In this document: in pieces, positions 25,277 to 32,749 of the stretch
Position numbering within the stretch: position 1 is the stretch's first letter
Layout of the letters: each line of letters starts with the position of its first letter
Assembly: GCA_022843885.1 (NCBI GenBank)
Contig: JALHMU010000004.1
Coordinates: 1-37,512 of the forward strand
Direction: 5' to 3'
Source of the DNA: Candidatus Peribacteraceae bacterium
Lineage (GTDB): Bacteria > Patescibacteriota > Gracilibacteria > Peribacterales > Peribacteraceae
DNA: 37,512 bases
Translations under genes and position numbers: made by a program
The notes under the pieces: generated by a model
What the model was told of the DNA's origin: nothing
The model's input: only the letters and a program-made list of their open reading frames with translations
The model's database searches: none

Positions 25277-25681
25277 ATGCAACAACTCATTGTCAGCACG
25301 GGTCTCTCCTTTCTGCTCTTAGTCGGCATTGATGGCGTCTGGCTTGGACTCATTGCAAAAAGTTTTTACCAGAAGCACATCGGCCATTTGATGGCAGATA
25401 CAGTGCAATGGTGGGCAGCAGGAGTGTTCTATCCTTTGTATGCATTCGGCATGGCATACTTTGTCATTGTGCCCGGATTACAAAGCAACGCGCCGATCCT
25501 GTCCGTGGCTCTCCGAGGAGGACTGCTCGGACTCATCGCATATGCAGCATATGATTTTACCAATCAAGCGACACTCAAGAACTGGCCAGTCATCATGACC
25601 ATCGCCGATCTTGCCTGGGGCACGTTCGTCACGGCAGTCGTCAGTGCACTGACAGTATTTTTACTCAGGCAGTTCGCGTAA
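25277..25681 (+). CDS. DUF2177 membrane protein
   Basis: A 134-residue protein with four membrane helices. The family signatures GVWLGLIAKSFYQKHIGHLM, AYDFTNQATLKNWP and ADLAWGTFVTAVVS match DUF2177, a conserved bacterial membrane family of unknown function. It starts 4 bases after the preceding gene without a Shine-Dalgarno sequence. Its last 17 bases overlap the end of the convergent flavoprotein gene. Confidence 0.88.
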   Translation: MQQLIVSTGLSFLLLVGIDGVWLGLIAKSFYQKHIGHLMADTVQWWAAGVFYPLYAFGMAYFVIVPGLQSNAPILSVALRGGLLGLIAYAAYDFTNQATLKNWPVIMTIADLAWGTFVTAVVSALTVFLLRQFA

Positions 25682-26921
25682 GCGCGGCCTGTTCCCCTGC
25701 GAGGTATCCCGTGCTCCAGCACACTTGCAGACTGAATCCACCGGAAGGACGATCAAAATCAAGAATATCTCCCGCGAAAAAGAGATTGGAGAATTTTTTC
25801 GAACGCATGGAACTGAAATCGACCTCATCAAGCGCAACACCACCACTCGCAACGATGGCATCCTCTGGGCCTAGGAGCCCTGAGACATGCAGTGGAATGT
25901 GCTTCAGCATTTTTCCAAATACGATGCGTTCGTCGCGGCTGAGATGTGACAGTTTTGTTTCCGGATCGATCTGCGCGAGTCGCAGAAGTTCGTGACCCAG
26001 CCTCGGCTGTACCAGTTCTCCGATATGATTTTTGATCATTTTACTTTTTCCCTCGGCGAAGATCGCTTGGATTTTGCGGTCGAGCGCACCATGATCAAGG
26101 GTTGGGAAAAGATCGATGGAGAGCTCTACGTCTCCGCCATGCAAAAGGTCACCGATGACACGACTCATGTTGAGGACCAGTGGACCGCTGAGTCCTTTGT
26201 GCGTGAAGAGAAGTTTTCCCGTCTTCGCTTCGTGCTTCTTTCCGTGTTGCCAGATGATCAGCTTCACACCTTTCAAGCTGATGCCCGCAACATCGGAAAT
26301 CCATGCATCTTTCAGCGTGACAGGTACGAGCGCACTATCCGGTTCGACGACCGTATGACCGATGGTTTTGAGCCACACAAAGCCATCGCCGGTGGATCCC
26401 GTTTCCGGATGTGAGGTGCCACCCGTCGCAAGGATGACGTTTTTTGCCGTGATGTCGCCTGTGGATGTTTGGACAGAAAGAATATTGCCGTCTTCGATGG
26501 TGAAACCTTTGACAGATGTTTTTGTGAGGACGTTCACACTATGTTCGTGCATATAGTTCTGCATCGTGCGTTGCACGTCTTCAGCGTTATCACTCACGGG
26601 AAACGCGCGCTTCTCCGCTTCGACTTTGATCTTGAGTCCCTGTGATTCGAAGAATGCGATTGTCGCTTCGACATCGAACCGAGAGAAAACCGAAAGCAGT
26701 GACTTGCCTTTCTTGCCATATTTTTCCGTGAGCAAACGCGTATTAAATTCGGCATTGAGAATATTGCAGCGTCCGCCGCCGGTGATCATCAATTTCTTTC
26801 CGAGCACGGCATTTTTCTCGAGCAATGCGACAGACGCACCACTCTCCGCAGCCCTTCCTGCAGCCATCATTCCTGCTGGACCGCCGCCGATGACAAGGAC
26901 ATCAAAAGACCGTGCACTCAT
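25665..26921 (-). CDS. BaiN/HI0933-family FAD-dependent oxidoreductase
   Basis: A 418-residue flavoprotein. The N-terminus has the dinucleotide fold VLVIGGGPAGMMAAGRAAE and the family hallmark LGKKLMITGGGRCNILN. The C-terminus has FAGDILDFDRPSGGFSLQVC, the FAD-binding ending of HI0933-type proteins. The family is often annotated as a NAD(P)/FAD oxidoreductase; BaiN acts on bile acids in gut bacteria, but the usual substrate is unknown. The start at 26921 is fixed by TATACT ending 6 bases upstream. Confidence 0.92.
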   Translation of the reverse strand: MSARSFDVLVIGGGPAGMMAAGRAAESGASVALLEKNAVLGKKLMITGGGRCNILNAEFNTRLLTEKYGKKGKSLLSVFSRFDVEATIAFFESQGLKIKVEAEKRAFPVSDNAEDVQRTMQNYMHEHSVNVLTKTSVKGFTIEDGNILSVQTSTGDITAKNVILATGGTSHPETGSTGDGFVWLKTIGHTVVEPDSALVPVTLKDAWISDVAGISLKGVKLIIWQHGKKHEAKTGKLLFTHKGLSGPLVLNMSRVIGDLLHGGDVELSIDLFPTLDHGALDRKIQAIFAEGKSKMIKNHIGELVQPRLGHELLRLAQIDPETKLSHLSRDERIVFGKMLKHIPLHVSGLLGPEDAIVASGGVALDEVDFSSMRSKKFSNLFFAGDILDFDRPSGGFSLQVCWSTGYLAGEQAALTRTA

Positions 26922-26927
26922 GCGCTG

Positions 26928-26933
26928 AGTATA
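26928..26933 (-). promoter_or_regulatory. -10 element of the flavoprotein gene
   Basis: TATACT on the minus strand with 6 bases before the ATG at 26921. This is a leaderless start. Confidence 0.55.
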
Positions 26934-26960
26934 CGGTCTTACGAAGAGAAAAGGAGTGAT

Positions 26961-27392
26961 TTACTGCCAGAGCGAGATCACCGTACCCATCAGACAGAGT
27001 GCTACGAGGTAGTAGCTCGTATTGATGAACCAGAGTTTCCACGGTTTCATTTCCCAAAGAACAATGCTCATTGTGACCGGCATGACAAATCCGAGCCAGT
27101 TCCAGAAGGCACCCTGAAGTCCTGCATTGAGGCCTGAGATCTGCAAGTAACTTGAAGCAAACGCAATGGAATGTGCGAGAACGAACGCCATGATGAAGGA
27201 CGTGATCGCAGCAAGGATCATGGAGATCGTCACTTTCTTGGCCATATCCGGTGTCTTAGCCATTTTCTCTTGGCTGATGCCAGACATGCGCATCCACGGT
27301 TTGCCGAAGAGCGGTCCGTACCAAAGCATGCCGAGAACCATGTTGATGATGACGCACACAAGGAGCGCCCAGTAGTTGATGGGGACTGTCAT
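26961..27392 (-). CDS. DUF1761 membrane protein
   Basis: A 143-residue protein with four membrane helices. The sequence MVLGMLWYGPLFGKPWMRM near the start and the pattern of helices match DUF1761, a small membrane family of unknown function. No Shine-Dalgarno sequence is visible. TTCACA followed after 17 bases by TTTAAT upstream could be its promoter, with a leader of about 25 bases. Confidence 0.87.
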   Translation of the reverse strand: MTVPINYWALLVCVIINMVLGMLWYGPLFGKPWMRMSGISQEKMAKTPDMAKKVTISMILAAITSFIMAFVLAHSIAFASSYLQISGLNAGLQGAFWNWLGFVMPVTMSIVLWEMKPWKLWFINTSYYLVALCLMGTVISLWQ

Positions 27393-27447
27393 AAAGAATG
27401 GGGAAATTACCCAGTATTAAACTCTCTTTTGGCTTCGCTGTGAATCT

Positions 27448-28266
27448 CTACTCCCCCTTTGTGACTCCTATCGCCAGCGGCAACGTGCGTAGGGTCGGAT
27501 TCTTCATTCCGGGGATCAGCAATTCGCCTTGATGAATCAGCTGCGTGGAACCTCCGCCATCCAGCATCATGATGCGGTCACGCTTGGCGCCGAAGGCAGT
27601 GAGAATGCGTGTCGCATATCGCTGTGTTGCTGCAGGCGTCGTGAAGACGAGGAGATTGCCATTCGCCATCGTTCCGACAAAGGTGCGACCTCGACGAATA
27701 TTTCCCTGCTTACTCACGTCCGGTTTCAATCCGACGATGATGTTCGCTTCCGGAAAGTCATACAAACTTGAGGCGTCATCATTAAATGGTTCGACCGTTG
27801 CATGACGATCCCCGATGCGAAGCAGCATCTTCTTGTTTTGATATTCACTTTCATCGCCGTAGCCAACGTAGACGATGCCGTCAATCTTGGTCGAGAACGC
27901 GAGTGGAGATTTGTCCGGATTCGCGGTGTTGAAGAACTGTCCGTTTGCGAGCGTGAGTGCATCCGGTTCACTGCGGCGCCATTCCTTCCACCACTGGCGC
28001 AGGTCTTTGCGTGAAAAGTTCGTCCCGACGCCGTCGGATGGAATCATGTCTCCTTTGAGAAGGGCAAGCGTCGCGCCACGATGCGGAGAAATGACCTGCA
28101 TGTATTCATTACGCTTCTGCCACATCGTGACTCCGGGTTCGCTCAAAATTTCACGAAATCCAAGCGGTGCGATGCGCGTATCCGCTGTTTCTTGCGCAAA
28201 CACAGGTACTACAAAGGAAAAACAGAGAGCGCCCAGTACTATCGGAAAGGCTTTTTTCCAGAACAT
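27448..28266 (-). CDS. Secreted phosphodiester glycosidase-like protein (NAGPA/DUF2233)
   Basis: A 272-residue exported protein with a signal peptide (KKAFPIVLGALCFSFVVPVFAQ). The family core is visible: ALTLANGQFFNTANPDKSPL, ANIIVGLKPDV, the GRTFVGTMANGNLLVFT strand and IMMLDGGGSTQL, which is the signature of the NAGPA (phosphodiester alpha-GlcNAcase, DUF2233) fold. In bacteria this fold acts on cell-wall or capsule-linked sugars, so a role in envelope sugar trimming is plausible. Its own promoter lies directly upstream. Confidence 0.88.
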   Translation of the reverse strand: MFWKKAFPIVLGALCFSFVVPVFAQETADTRIAPLGFREILSEPGVTMWQKRNEYMQVISPHRGATLALLKGDMIPSDGVGTNFSRKDLRQWWKEWRRSEPDALTLANGQFFNTANPDKSPLAFSTKIDGIVYVGYGDESEYQNKKMLLRIGDRHATVEPFNDDASSLYDFPEANIIVGLKPDVSKQGNIRRGRTFVGTMANGNLLVFTTPAATQRYATRILTAFGAKRDRIMMLDGGGSTQLIHQGELLIPGMKNPTLRTLPLAIGVTKGE

Positions 28267-28272
28267 GGAAGT

Positions 28273-28301
28273 ACTGTCGCATGTGAAAATTCAGACTGCA
28301 A
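28273..28301 (-). promoter_or_regulatory. Promoter of the glycosidase-like gene
   Basis: TTGCAG (28301-28296), a 17-base spacer and GACAGT (28278-28273) on the minus strand, ending 6 bases before the ATG. It is a leaderless arrangement with a moderate -10. Confidence 0.45.
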
Positions 28302-28320
28302 GAAAGTTGTTGCGTTTGGG

Positions 28321-29286
28321 CTACTTTCCAAAGACCCAATGACTGACTGTTTCCCATTTTTTTTGCCCCTGATCATCGAAACGACCGGTTGTTAATTGAT
28401 CCAAGTTCAACGTGTATGTTTCGGATAATTTAAGTGTTGTCGATGTTCGAAATTTTTCGATCAGAGACGCAAGTGCCTCCTCTCGGGGTAGTCCGGATAT
28501 TTTTTGATAGTCAAAATTCGACTGTGCATACTGATGTCCGTTGATATCGAGCGAATTGTTGCAAATGCTGTGTGCCAACCATAAATCATCCTGTGCTTTA
28601 TGCAGCCACACACATGTAACATGTGCTTTCGTTTGATGAGGATCTTGCACATGCATCATTTTTGCGTCAATGCCCCATTCTTGTAAGATTCGCTGGGCCA
28701 TCAAGGTAAAATCATCACAGTCTCCCTTCATGCGACCGGCCCAAATACGTGACAGTGTTTCATCAGGCGTTTGCCAGTGATCTGCCTCCCCATCCGGCGT
28801 GTAATACATCATATTGTCCAGAAATACCGCAAGACGTTCGTACGGATTGTGTTCACCGTGACCGATATGAAGAACCGATGCGAGTTTTTTGAAATATGCG
28901 TCGGCGGTCAGCGTCGGATCAAGACGTTTTTCTTCAGGATAGGTGCTAAGAGTACGGCCATCCGCAGCGACCATATGAAGACGAGCCTGTTTCTTGTTAC
29001 GAATCTGTGACCCCTGGAGTAATAGTGTCCCCTGATTACTAAAATATTCGTATGTATCTTTTTCAAATTCGGTACGCGTGCGCACGCATCCGTTTGACCA
29101 ATAATTTTCCGATCGGAGAATGACTTCTTTTCCCTGACGCATTCCAAGAAGATCCTTTTTCTCGATGAATCCATCTTCATGCTTTGTTTCCACAATTCGC
29201 TCTGATGATGCGGTAACTGTCGTCACTGTCGATTCCTCTGCGGAGAGTCCTGATGCAGGCAAGAGAGAAGCCACGGCAAATGACAC
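28321..29286 (-). CDS. Secreted transglutaminase-like cysteine protease-type protein
   Basis: An exported protein of about 321 residues. The transglutaminase-like core is seen in MKGDCDDFTLMAQRILQEWG (catalytic Cys), AHVTCVWLH (His) and WLAHSICNNSLDING. Bacterial members are often proteases or peptide cross-linkers in the envelope. The start is uncertain. The only conventional codon in this frame is GTG at 29286, which leaves a signal peptide without positive charges. The same frame stays open upstream to about 29395 and adds a suitable basic stretch (RSNRLTRLASG) but has no ATG, GTG or TTG before it. A non-standard start or a sequencing error is possible. Confidence 0.78.
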   Translation of the reverse strand: MSFAVASLLPASGLSAEESTVTTVTASSERIVETKHEDGFIEKKDLLGMRQGKEVILRSENYWSNGCVRTRTEFEKDTYEYFSNQGTLLLQGSQIRNKKQARLHMVAADGRTLSTYPEEKRLDPTLTADAYFKKLASVLHIGHGEHNPYERLAVFLDNMMYYTPDGEADHWQTPDETLSRIWAGRMKGDCDDFTLMAQRILQEWGIDAKMMHVQDPHQTKAHVTCVWLHKAQDDLWLAHSICNNSLDINGHQYAQSNFDYQKISGLPREEALASLIEKFRTSTTLKLSETYTLNLDQLTTGRFDDQGQKKWETVSHWVFGK

Positions 29287-29413
29287 ACCGCTTGCAAGCC
29301 GCGTGAGCCGGTTGGAACGCGGCGCCTCATGTGGCGTAGGAAGTGCTTCCCGATCTGGGATGCATTCGCGTATGCGACTATGAAAGCAAAATATATATCC
29401 TGCGTCTACACTG

Positions 29414-29442
29414 AAAAAACCGACTGCACATTGCAGCCGGTT
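29414..29442 (-). terminator. Terminator after the 29466 gene
   Basis: An 11-bp stem with one G-T pair (29418-29428 with 29432-29442) and a tight 3-base loop. On the minus strand it is followed by TTTT. It lies about 25 bases after the stop at 29466. Confidence 0.9.
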
Positions 29443-29465
29443 GATCTTTACGCGTCACGATACAG

Positions 29466-30155
29466 TCACAGCTGGACATTGAGTCGAACGGACATGCAGT
29501 AATCCCAATGCCCTTCGCCTCGCAGGAAATCTTCCGTCATGAGCTGCAATGTCTTGATCCGATCTTTGTGTGCTGGACTTTCGACGCGCAAGCCTTCGAC
29601 ATATGCGCGTTTTTCACGCAGGTCGGATTGCCTCACGATCATCACGCGCATTTTTCCCTGGCGCATGCCGGGGTAGCGTTCATAGGTGATCGCAAAGATG
29701 CAATCGATCGCTTCGAACTTCGCTGTTTGAGAGAGTTTTGCAACGGTTCCGTATTTGAACGGTTCCGCGATCGCAAGACGTACCAAATTCAGGATGTACC
29801 ACCTGTCGTCCGGATCGAAATCCAGAAACGGCTGTTTTTCGGTCGTTTTCTTCGCCGCTTTGCGCAGGAGCCGTCGTGCCATGGGGTGCGGGAAATCTTC
29901 TTCGAGCGTGTTTTCGCCATGCACATCCAAAATAAGCCAATGCTCGTTCTCGCCTTCGGTTCCCGTGTTGCGAGTGACAAACGTATTCTGCGAATAATGG
30001 ATGATATCCATGTCCTGACGTGCACGCCATTTCTTCCGTGCGAAGAAAAACGTACACGTGCTGGAAACCAAACCGAGCAGAATCGTCAGAAAAAACTTCA
30101 CGCCGTGTTCGCGGAAAAATTCCACGGTTTCATTCAGTATTTCCGTCCAATCCAT
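29466..30155 (-). CDS. Membrane-anchored hypothetical protein
   Basis: A 229-residue protein with one membrane helix near the N-terminus (about 20-40, VKFFLTILLGLVSSTCTFFF) followed by a basic turn (ARKKWRAR), which puts the large C-terminal part in the cytoplasm. That part is mixed alpha-beta, with WLILDVHGENTLEEDFPHP, then WYILNLVRLAIAEPFKYG and an IFAITYERYPGMRQGKMRV strand pair. I know no family for it. A purine-rich AAAGGA 9 bases before the ATG is one of two credible Shine-Dalgarno sites in the window. A strong terminator follows, so it is a single-gene unit. Confidence 0.78.
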   Translation of the reverse strand: MDWTEILNETVEFFREHGVKFFLTILLGLVSSTCTFFFARKKWRARQDMDIIHYSQNTFVTRNTGTEGENEHWLILDVHGENTLEEDFPHPMARRLLRKAAKKTTEKQPFLDFDPDDRWYILNLVRLAIAEPFKYGTVAKLSQTAKFEAIDCIFAITYERYPGMRQGKMRVMIVRQSDLREKRAYVEGLRVESPAHKDRIKTLQLMTEDFLRGEGHWDYCMSVRLNVQL

Positions 30156-30259
30156 GTGTCACAGTCCTTTCTCAATATCGTGCCGATTGCGTAAAGATCA
30201 CATCCGCAAAATATCTGCGGCTGAGTATTATAAAATGAATATAAAAAAACGCAATGGAG

Positions 30260-31153
30260 CTACTTTCCCTCATATGCCTTCTGAATCGGCTCGATGTCGA
30301 GCTTCTGCATCTTGAGCATTTGCGTCATGGCACGCTTTGCTTTGACGGGATCTTTGTCCATGAGCATGCTGTACAGCACGACCGGTTCGACCTGCCAGGC
30401 GACACCGAATTTGTCGATGACCCAGCCACATGGCTGCTTCTCGCCACCTTCGGAAAGACCGTCATAGAAATGATCGATCTCTTCCTGCGTGTCACAGGAT
30501 ACATCGAAGGAAATGGCCTGACTGAAACCGAACTTGTGATCCATATCGCTGTCCATGACCACCATGTGATAGCCATTGAGGACCATCTCACCGTAGTTCA
30601 ACTTTCCTTCGGACTGCGGCATCTCTTTGCCGTACCGACTCTTTGTTCCGACCGATGAATTCGGAAACATCGACACATAAAAATCCATCGCCTCTTCGGC
30701 TTTGCCGCTCATCTCTTTCACAAAGAGCAATGATGGACGAATTTTTTGCTTCGCTTCGCCCACGCCGATCTGCCACGAGACGCCGTACTTGTCCTGCAGC
30801 CAGCCGTACTTTTCGCTGAATGGATACTTTTGTAATTCCATGAGCACCGATCCGCCTTCGATCAGCTTGTTCCAATAGGACTCAACTTCAGCGGCGTCCT
30901 TGCAGCTGACGAAGAATGACGTGGCTGGAGTGAATTTGAAGATGGGTCCGCCGTTTAAAGCTGCGAAGGGCTGCCCTTCCAATGTAAAAGCAATGGTGAG
31001 GATGCTGCCTACAGGCATGCCCGAAGGAACCGCGCTGACTTCATCGTATTTCAGCATGTCGCCGACGGAAGAGTTCTTGAAAATCGACGTGTAAAACGTC
31101 ACGGCTTCTTCTGCATTGGAATCGAACCAGAGGTACGGGAAAATTGTTTTCAT
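30260..31153 (-). CDS. Double VOC-domain protein (PhnB/3-demethylubiquinone methyltransferase-like)
   Basis: A 297-residue soluble protein made of two VOC (glyoxalase-fold) domains of the PhnB-like type. Domain 1 runs from MKTIFPYLWFDSNAEEAVTF to about residue 130, with FTLEGQPFAALNGGP and DKYGVSWQI. Domain 2 starts near residue 140 (PSLLFVKEMSGKAEEAMDFY) and ends with DKFGVAWQVEPVVL. The tail (DPVKAKRAMTQMLKMQKLDI) is typical of this family. Members often bind a metal, but the substrate is unknown. The name linking it to ubiquinone methylation is an old annotation and should not be taken as function. Confidence 0.9.
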   Translation of the reverse strand: MKTIFPYLWFDSNAEEAVTFYTSIFKNSSVGDMLKYDEVSAVPSGMPVGSILTIAFTLEGQPFAALNGGPIFKFTPATSFFVSCKDAAEVESYWNKLIEGGSVLMELQKYPFSEKYGWLQDKYGVSWQIGVGEAKQKIRPSLLFVKEMSGKAEEAMDFYVSMFPNSSVGTKSRYGKEMPQSEGKLNYGEMVLNGYHMVVMDSDMDHKFGFSQAISFDVSCDTQEEIDHFYDGLSEGGEKQPCGWVIDKFGVAWQVEPVVLYSMLMDKDPVKAKRAMTQMLKMQKLDIEPIQKAYEGK

Positions 31154-31162
31154 ATAAAAAAG

Positions 31163-31168
31163 AGTCTA
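31163..31168 (-). promoter_or_regulatory. -10 element of the VOC gene
   Basis: TAGACT on the minus strand ends 9 bases before the ATG at 31153, predicting a leader of about 2-3 bases. Confidence 0.4.
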
Positions 31169-31182
31169 CCAAAGAATTGATC

Positions 31183-31194
31183 CCTCGCGCGAGG
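31183..31194. repeat. 12-bp palindrome upstream of the VOC gene
   Basis: CCTCGCGCGAGG is perfectly self-complementary and is flanked by GAATT on one side and AATTC on the other. It lies 15 bases upstream of the VOC -10, a position where an operator could act. It is also near the 3-prime end of the DUF305 operon. Confidence 0.3.
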
Positions 31195-31237
31195 AATTCT
31201 CAAAGATTCTCCTTAAGAACATGATGGGAATTGTTGC

Positions 31238-31296
31238 ACCGTCTTTGTGAGAGTGGAGATGCTGGCCGCATGTGCATGTACCCCCACAAAGACGGT
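31238..31296. repeat. 12-bp perfect inverted repeat downstream of the DUF305 gene
   Basis: ACCGTCTTTGTG (31238-31249) and CACAAAGACGGT (31285-31296) are exact inverted copies separated by 35 bases. The repeat starts 16 bases after the DUF305 stop. No T-run follows in either direction, so it is not a standard terminator. It could form a stable 3-prime hairpin or be a protein-binding site. Confidence 0.6.
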
Positions 31297-31312
31297 ATGT
31301 CGTTCTTCGCGA

Positions 31313-31843
31313 TTATTCTGCATATCCCCAATCTCGCTGCCATTGCCACATCTGCTCGATCTCTGCTTGCTGAGAATCGATAATGTCACGAGCGAGTTGC
31401 TTGATCTCTTCATGCTGCGCATTCTCGAGTGCATCTTCTGCCATATCGATGGCGCCCTGATGATGCGGGATCATCATTTGGATAAACGCACGGTCGAAAT
31501 CATCACCTGTTTTTCCTTCAAGCATCATCGACATTCCCTGCATGGACATGCCCATGCCATTTCCACTCTTGGATTCGACATCAACCTTGTTTCCCATCAT
31601 CCAGCGAGCATTTCCCGCGCCCCACGGTTTGCCGAGAGCGGAAATTGTGAGGAAGCAGACGAGCGCACCGCCGATGACCAGGGCTAGTCCCCATTGTTTC
31701 AATTGTTTTGCGGAAAGGTGCTTGTATGCCCATACGAGGAGAAAAAAGAGACCGACGAGAAACGCGAGAACAGCGAGACTGTGGAGTCCCCAGAGAAATA
31801 TAAAGCCGAATTGGCTGCCGGTGGTGTGCGTCATGTGCATCAT
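31313..31843 (-). CDS. Membrane-anchored DUF305 protein with methionine-rich motif (CopM-like)
   Basis: A 176-residue protein. Two membrane helices (about 12-40 and 48-70) place both ends outside. A methionine-rich stretch at 97-107 (MGMSMQGMSMM) is followed by a DUF305 domain with its hallmark MIPHHQGAIDMAEDAL at 124-139 and helices to the end. DUF305 proteins have a ferritin-like helical fold; CopM of cyanobacteria is a DUF305 copper-binding protein. The gene follows a CsoR-type copper sensor after 20 bases, so copper binding or resistance is the best inference. The extra N-terminal MMHMTHTT could also bind metal. Confidence 0.87.
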   Translation of the reverse strand: MMHMTHTTGSQFGFIFLWGLHSLAVLAFLVGLFFLLVWAYKHLSAKQLKQWGLALVIGGALVCFLTISALGKPWGAGNARWMMGNKVDVESKSGNGMGMSMQGMSMMLEGKTGDDFDRAFIQMMIPHHQGAIDMAEDALENAQHEEIKQLARDIIDSQQAEIEQMWQWQRDWGYAE

Positions 31844-31863
31844 ATAAAAATGGGAAAGAAATA

Positions 31864-32133
31864 TTATCGGCTAGAAAGGCCGATGGTGCGGATGATCTCC
31901 GCAATGAATCCGTTGTAATCCTTCTCCTTCTTGATCTTGTCCTTCGCGCAGGTTTGCAAATGACTTTCGAGCACTTGTGCTTGAACGTGTTTGATGTGCC
32001 CCTGCAGCGCAAGGAGGTTCTCGAGAATGTGAGGGCAGTATTCGTCCTTGTCGATCATGGAATGTACTTTTTTCGTCAGGCCTTCCAATCTTTTCATACC
32101 TTGCAGTGCCTTCTTTTTATAATCATCTCGCAT
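31864..32133 (-). CDS. csoR: CsoR-family copper-sensing repressor
   Basis: An 89-residue all-helical repressor of the CsoR/RcnR (DUF156) family. Copper-type ligands are conserved: Cys33 (in EYCPHIL), His58 and Cys62 (in SHLQTC), the C-H-C pattern of Cu(I) sensors rather than the pattern of nickel or formaldehyde sensors. The frame is open upstream to 32220, but the ATG at 32133 gives the canonical start MRDDYKKKALQGMKRLEGL. A promoter plus G-rich tract just upstream fits autoregulation: copper binding would release the repressor and allow the DUF305 gene to be made. Confidence 0.92.
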   Translation of the reverse strand: MRDDYKKKALQGMKRLEGLTKKVHSMIDKDEYCPHILENLLALQGHIKHVQAQVLESHLQTCAKDKIKKEKDYNGFIAEIIRTIGLSSR

Positions 32134-32138
32134 ATATA

Positions 32139-32156
32139 GGGGTAGGGGGTAGAGGT
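32139..32156. promoter_or_regulatory. Candidate CsoR operator (G-tract)
   Basis: The plus strand reads GGGGTAGGGGGTAGAGGT, three G-runs spaced by TA, located between the csoR -10 and its ATG. CsoR-family repressors recognise G- or C-tract DNA near their own promoters. Unlike the usual inverted layout, the runs here are direct repeats. Confidence 0.5.
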
Positions 32157-32184
32157 AGTATAGACACTTGAAGAAAACATGCAA
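32157..32184 (-). promoter_or_regulatory. Promoter of the csoR-DUF305 operon
   Basis: TTGCAT (32184-32179), a 16-base spacer and TATACT (32162-32157) on the minus strand. The predicted start lies inside the G-tract operator, so a bound repressor would block polymerase. Confidence 0.65.
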
Positions 32185-32206
32185 GATGTGTTGCGTGAAA
32201 ACGGAG

Positions 32207-32212
32207 TATAAT
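32207..32212 (+). promoter_or_regulatory. -10 element of the 32219 gene
   Basis: A perfect TATAAT with 6 bases before the ATG at 32219. It shows that this ATG, not the TTG 51 bases upstream, is the start. Confidence 0.6.
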
Positions 32213-32218
32213 ACGTAC

Positions 32219-32476
32219 ATGAACTGGAAAAGAACTCTGAAACGGGAAGGTTACGTTGCATTACGTGCGCAGACGCTTCGATTTCGATTGATCAAATATT
32301 CTGTGCTCATCGTGATCTGGGTCATCACATATGAGCTCGGTGGCTGGAATGCGATCGGAATTGTCTTTCTCACGTTACTTGTCTTGGCGCTCTGCGTGCA
32401 TTTCTTCTATCGCTATAAAACGAATGTATGGACCAAATCGTGGGGCGGATATAAGAAACTCGATCTTCCGGAGTAA
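32219..32476 (+). CDS. Small membrane protein
   Basis: An 85-residue protein with a basic N-terminus (MNWKRTLKREGY), two membrane helices at about 26-38 and 44-62, and a basic C-terminus. I recognise no family. The start is set by the TATAAT 6 bases upstream. The gene is divergent from csoR and shares its promoter region, so copper could affect it too, but nothing proves this. Its stop directly abuts the stop of the convergent cupin gene. Confidence 0.72.
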   Translation: MNWKRTLKREGYVALRAQTLRFRLIKYSVLIVIWVITYELGGWNAIGIVFLTLLVLALCVHFFYRYKTNVWTKSWGGYKKLDLPE

Positions 32477-32746
32477 TTACATCTTTACGCCAATGACCAT
32501 ACGGCCGTTTTCGATGGTGCCCTTCGCTTTGTGTGTCGTACCTGCCGGGAAGTCGACACGATCGCCGGGATGATAGGTATGCGTGCCGGCGTGATCGGTG
32601 ATGATCAAATCCCCTTCCAGAATGATATGCACGGTGTGCTCGTCATGCGTGTGCTCAGGCAAATCCTCTGGTGGCGGAATCGGACAGACGCGAACGTCCG
32701 TGAATCCTTCCGATTCCAACTGTGAGATGAGCGTTGATTCGTCCAT
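32477..32746 (-). CDS. Cupin-domain protein
   Basis: An 89-residue single-domain cupin. The first metal motif is PEHTHDEHTVHIILEGDLII, with histidines placed to bind a divalent metal; the second part is YHPGDRVDFPAGTTHKA. Such small cupins can be dioxygenases, isomerases or sensors, and the substrate cannot be read from sequence. It starts 3 bases after the stop of the acidic secreted protein gene, so both are on one message, though the cupin has no signal peptide. Confidence 0.88.
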   Translation of the reverse strand: MDESTLISQLESEGFTDVRVCPIPPPEDLPEHTHDEHTVHIILEGDLIITDHAGTHTYHPGDRVDFPAGTTHKAKGTIENGRMVIGVKM

Positions 32747-32749
32747 ACA

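Noticed and set aside
29508-30194. A 228-residue plus-strand frame
   Set aside because: It is antisense to the minus-strand gene at 29466-30155, which has a membrane helix, a Shine-Dalgarno sequence and a terminator.
31213-31434. A 73-residue minus-strand frame near the 12-bp inverted repeat
   Set aside because: It overlaps the conserved C-terminus of the DUF305 gene in another frame and has no promoter or domain of its own.
32168-32218. An N-terminal extension of the small membrane protein from TTG 32168
   Set aside because: A TATAAT lies inside the extension exactly 6 bases before the ATG at 32219, so transcription would begin after the TTG.
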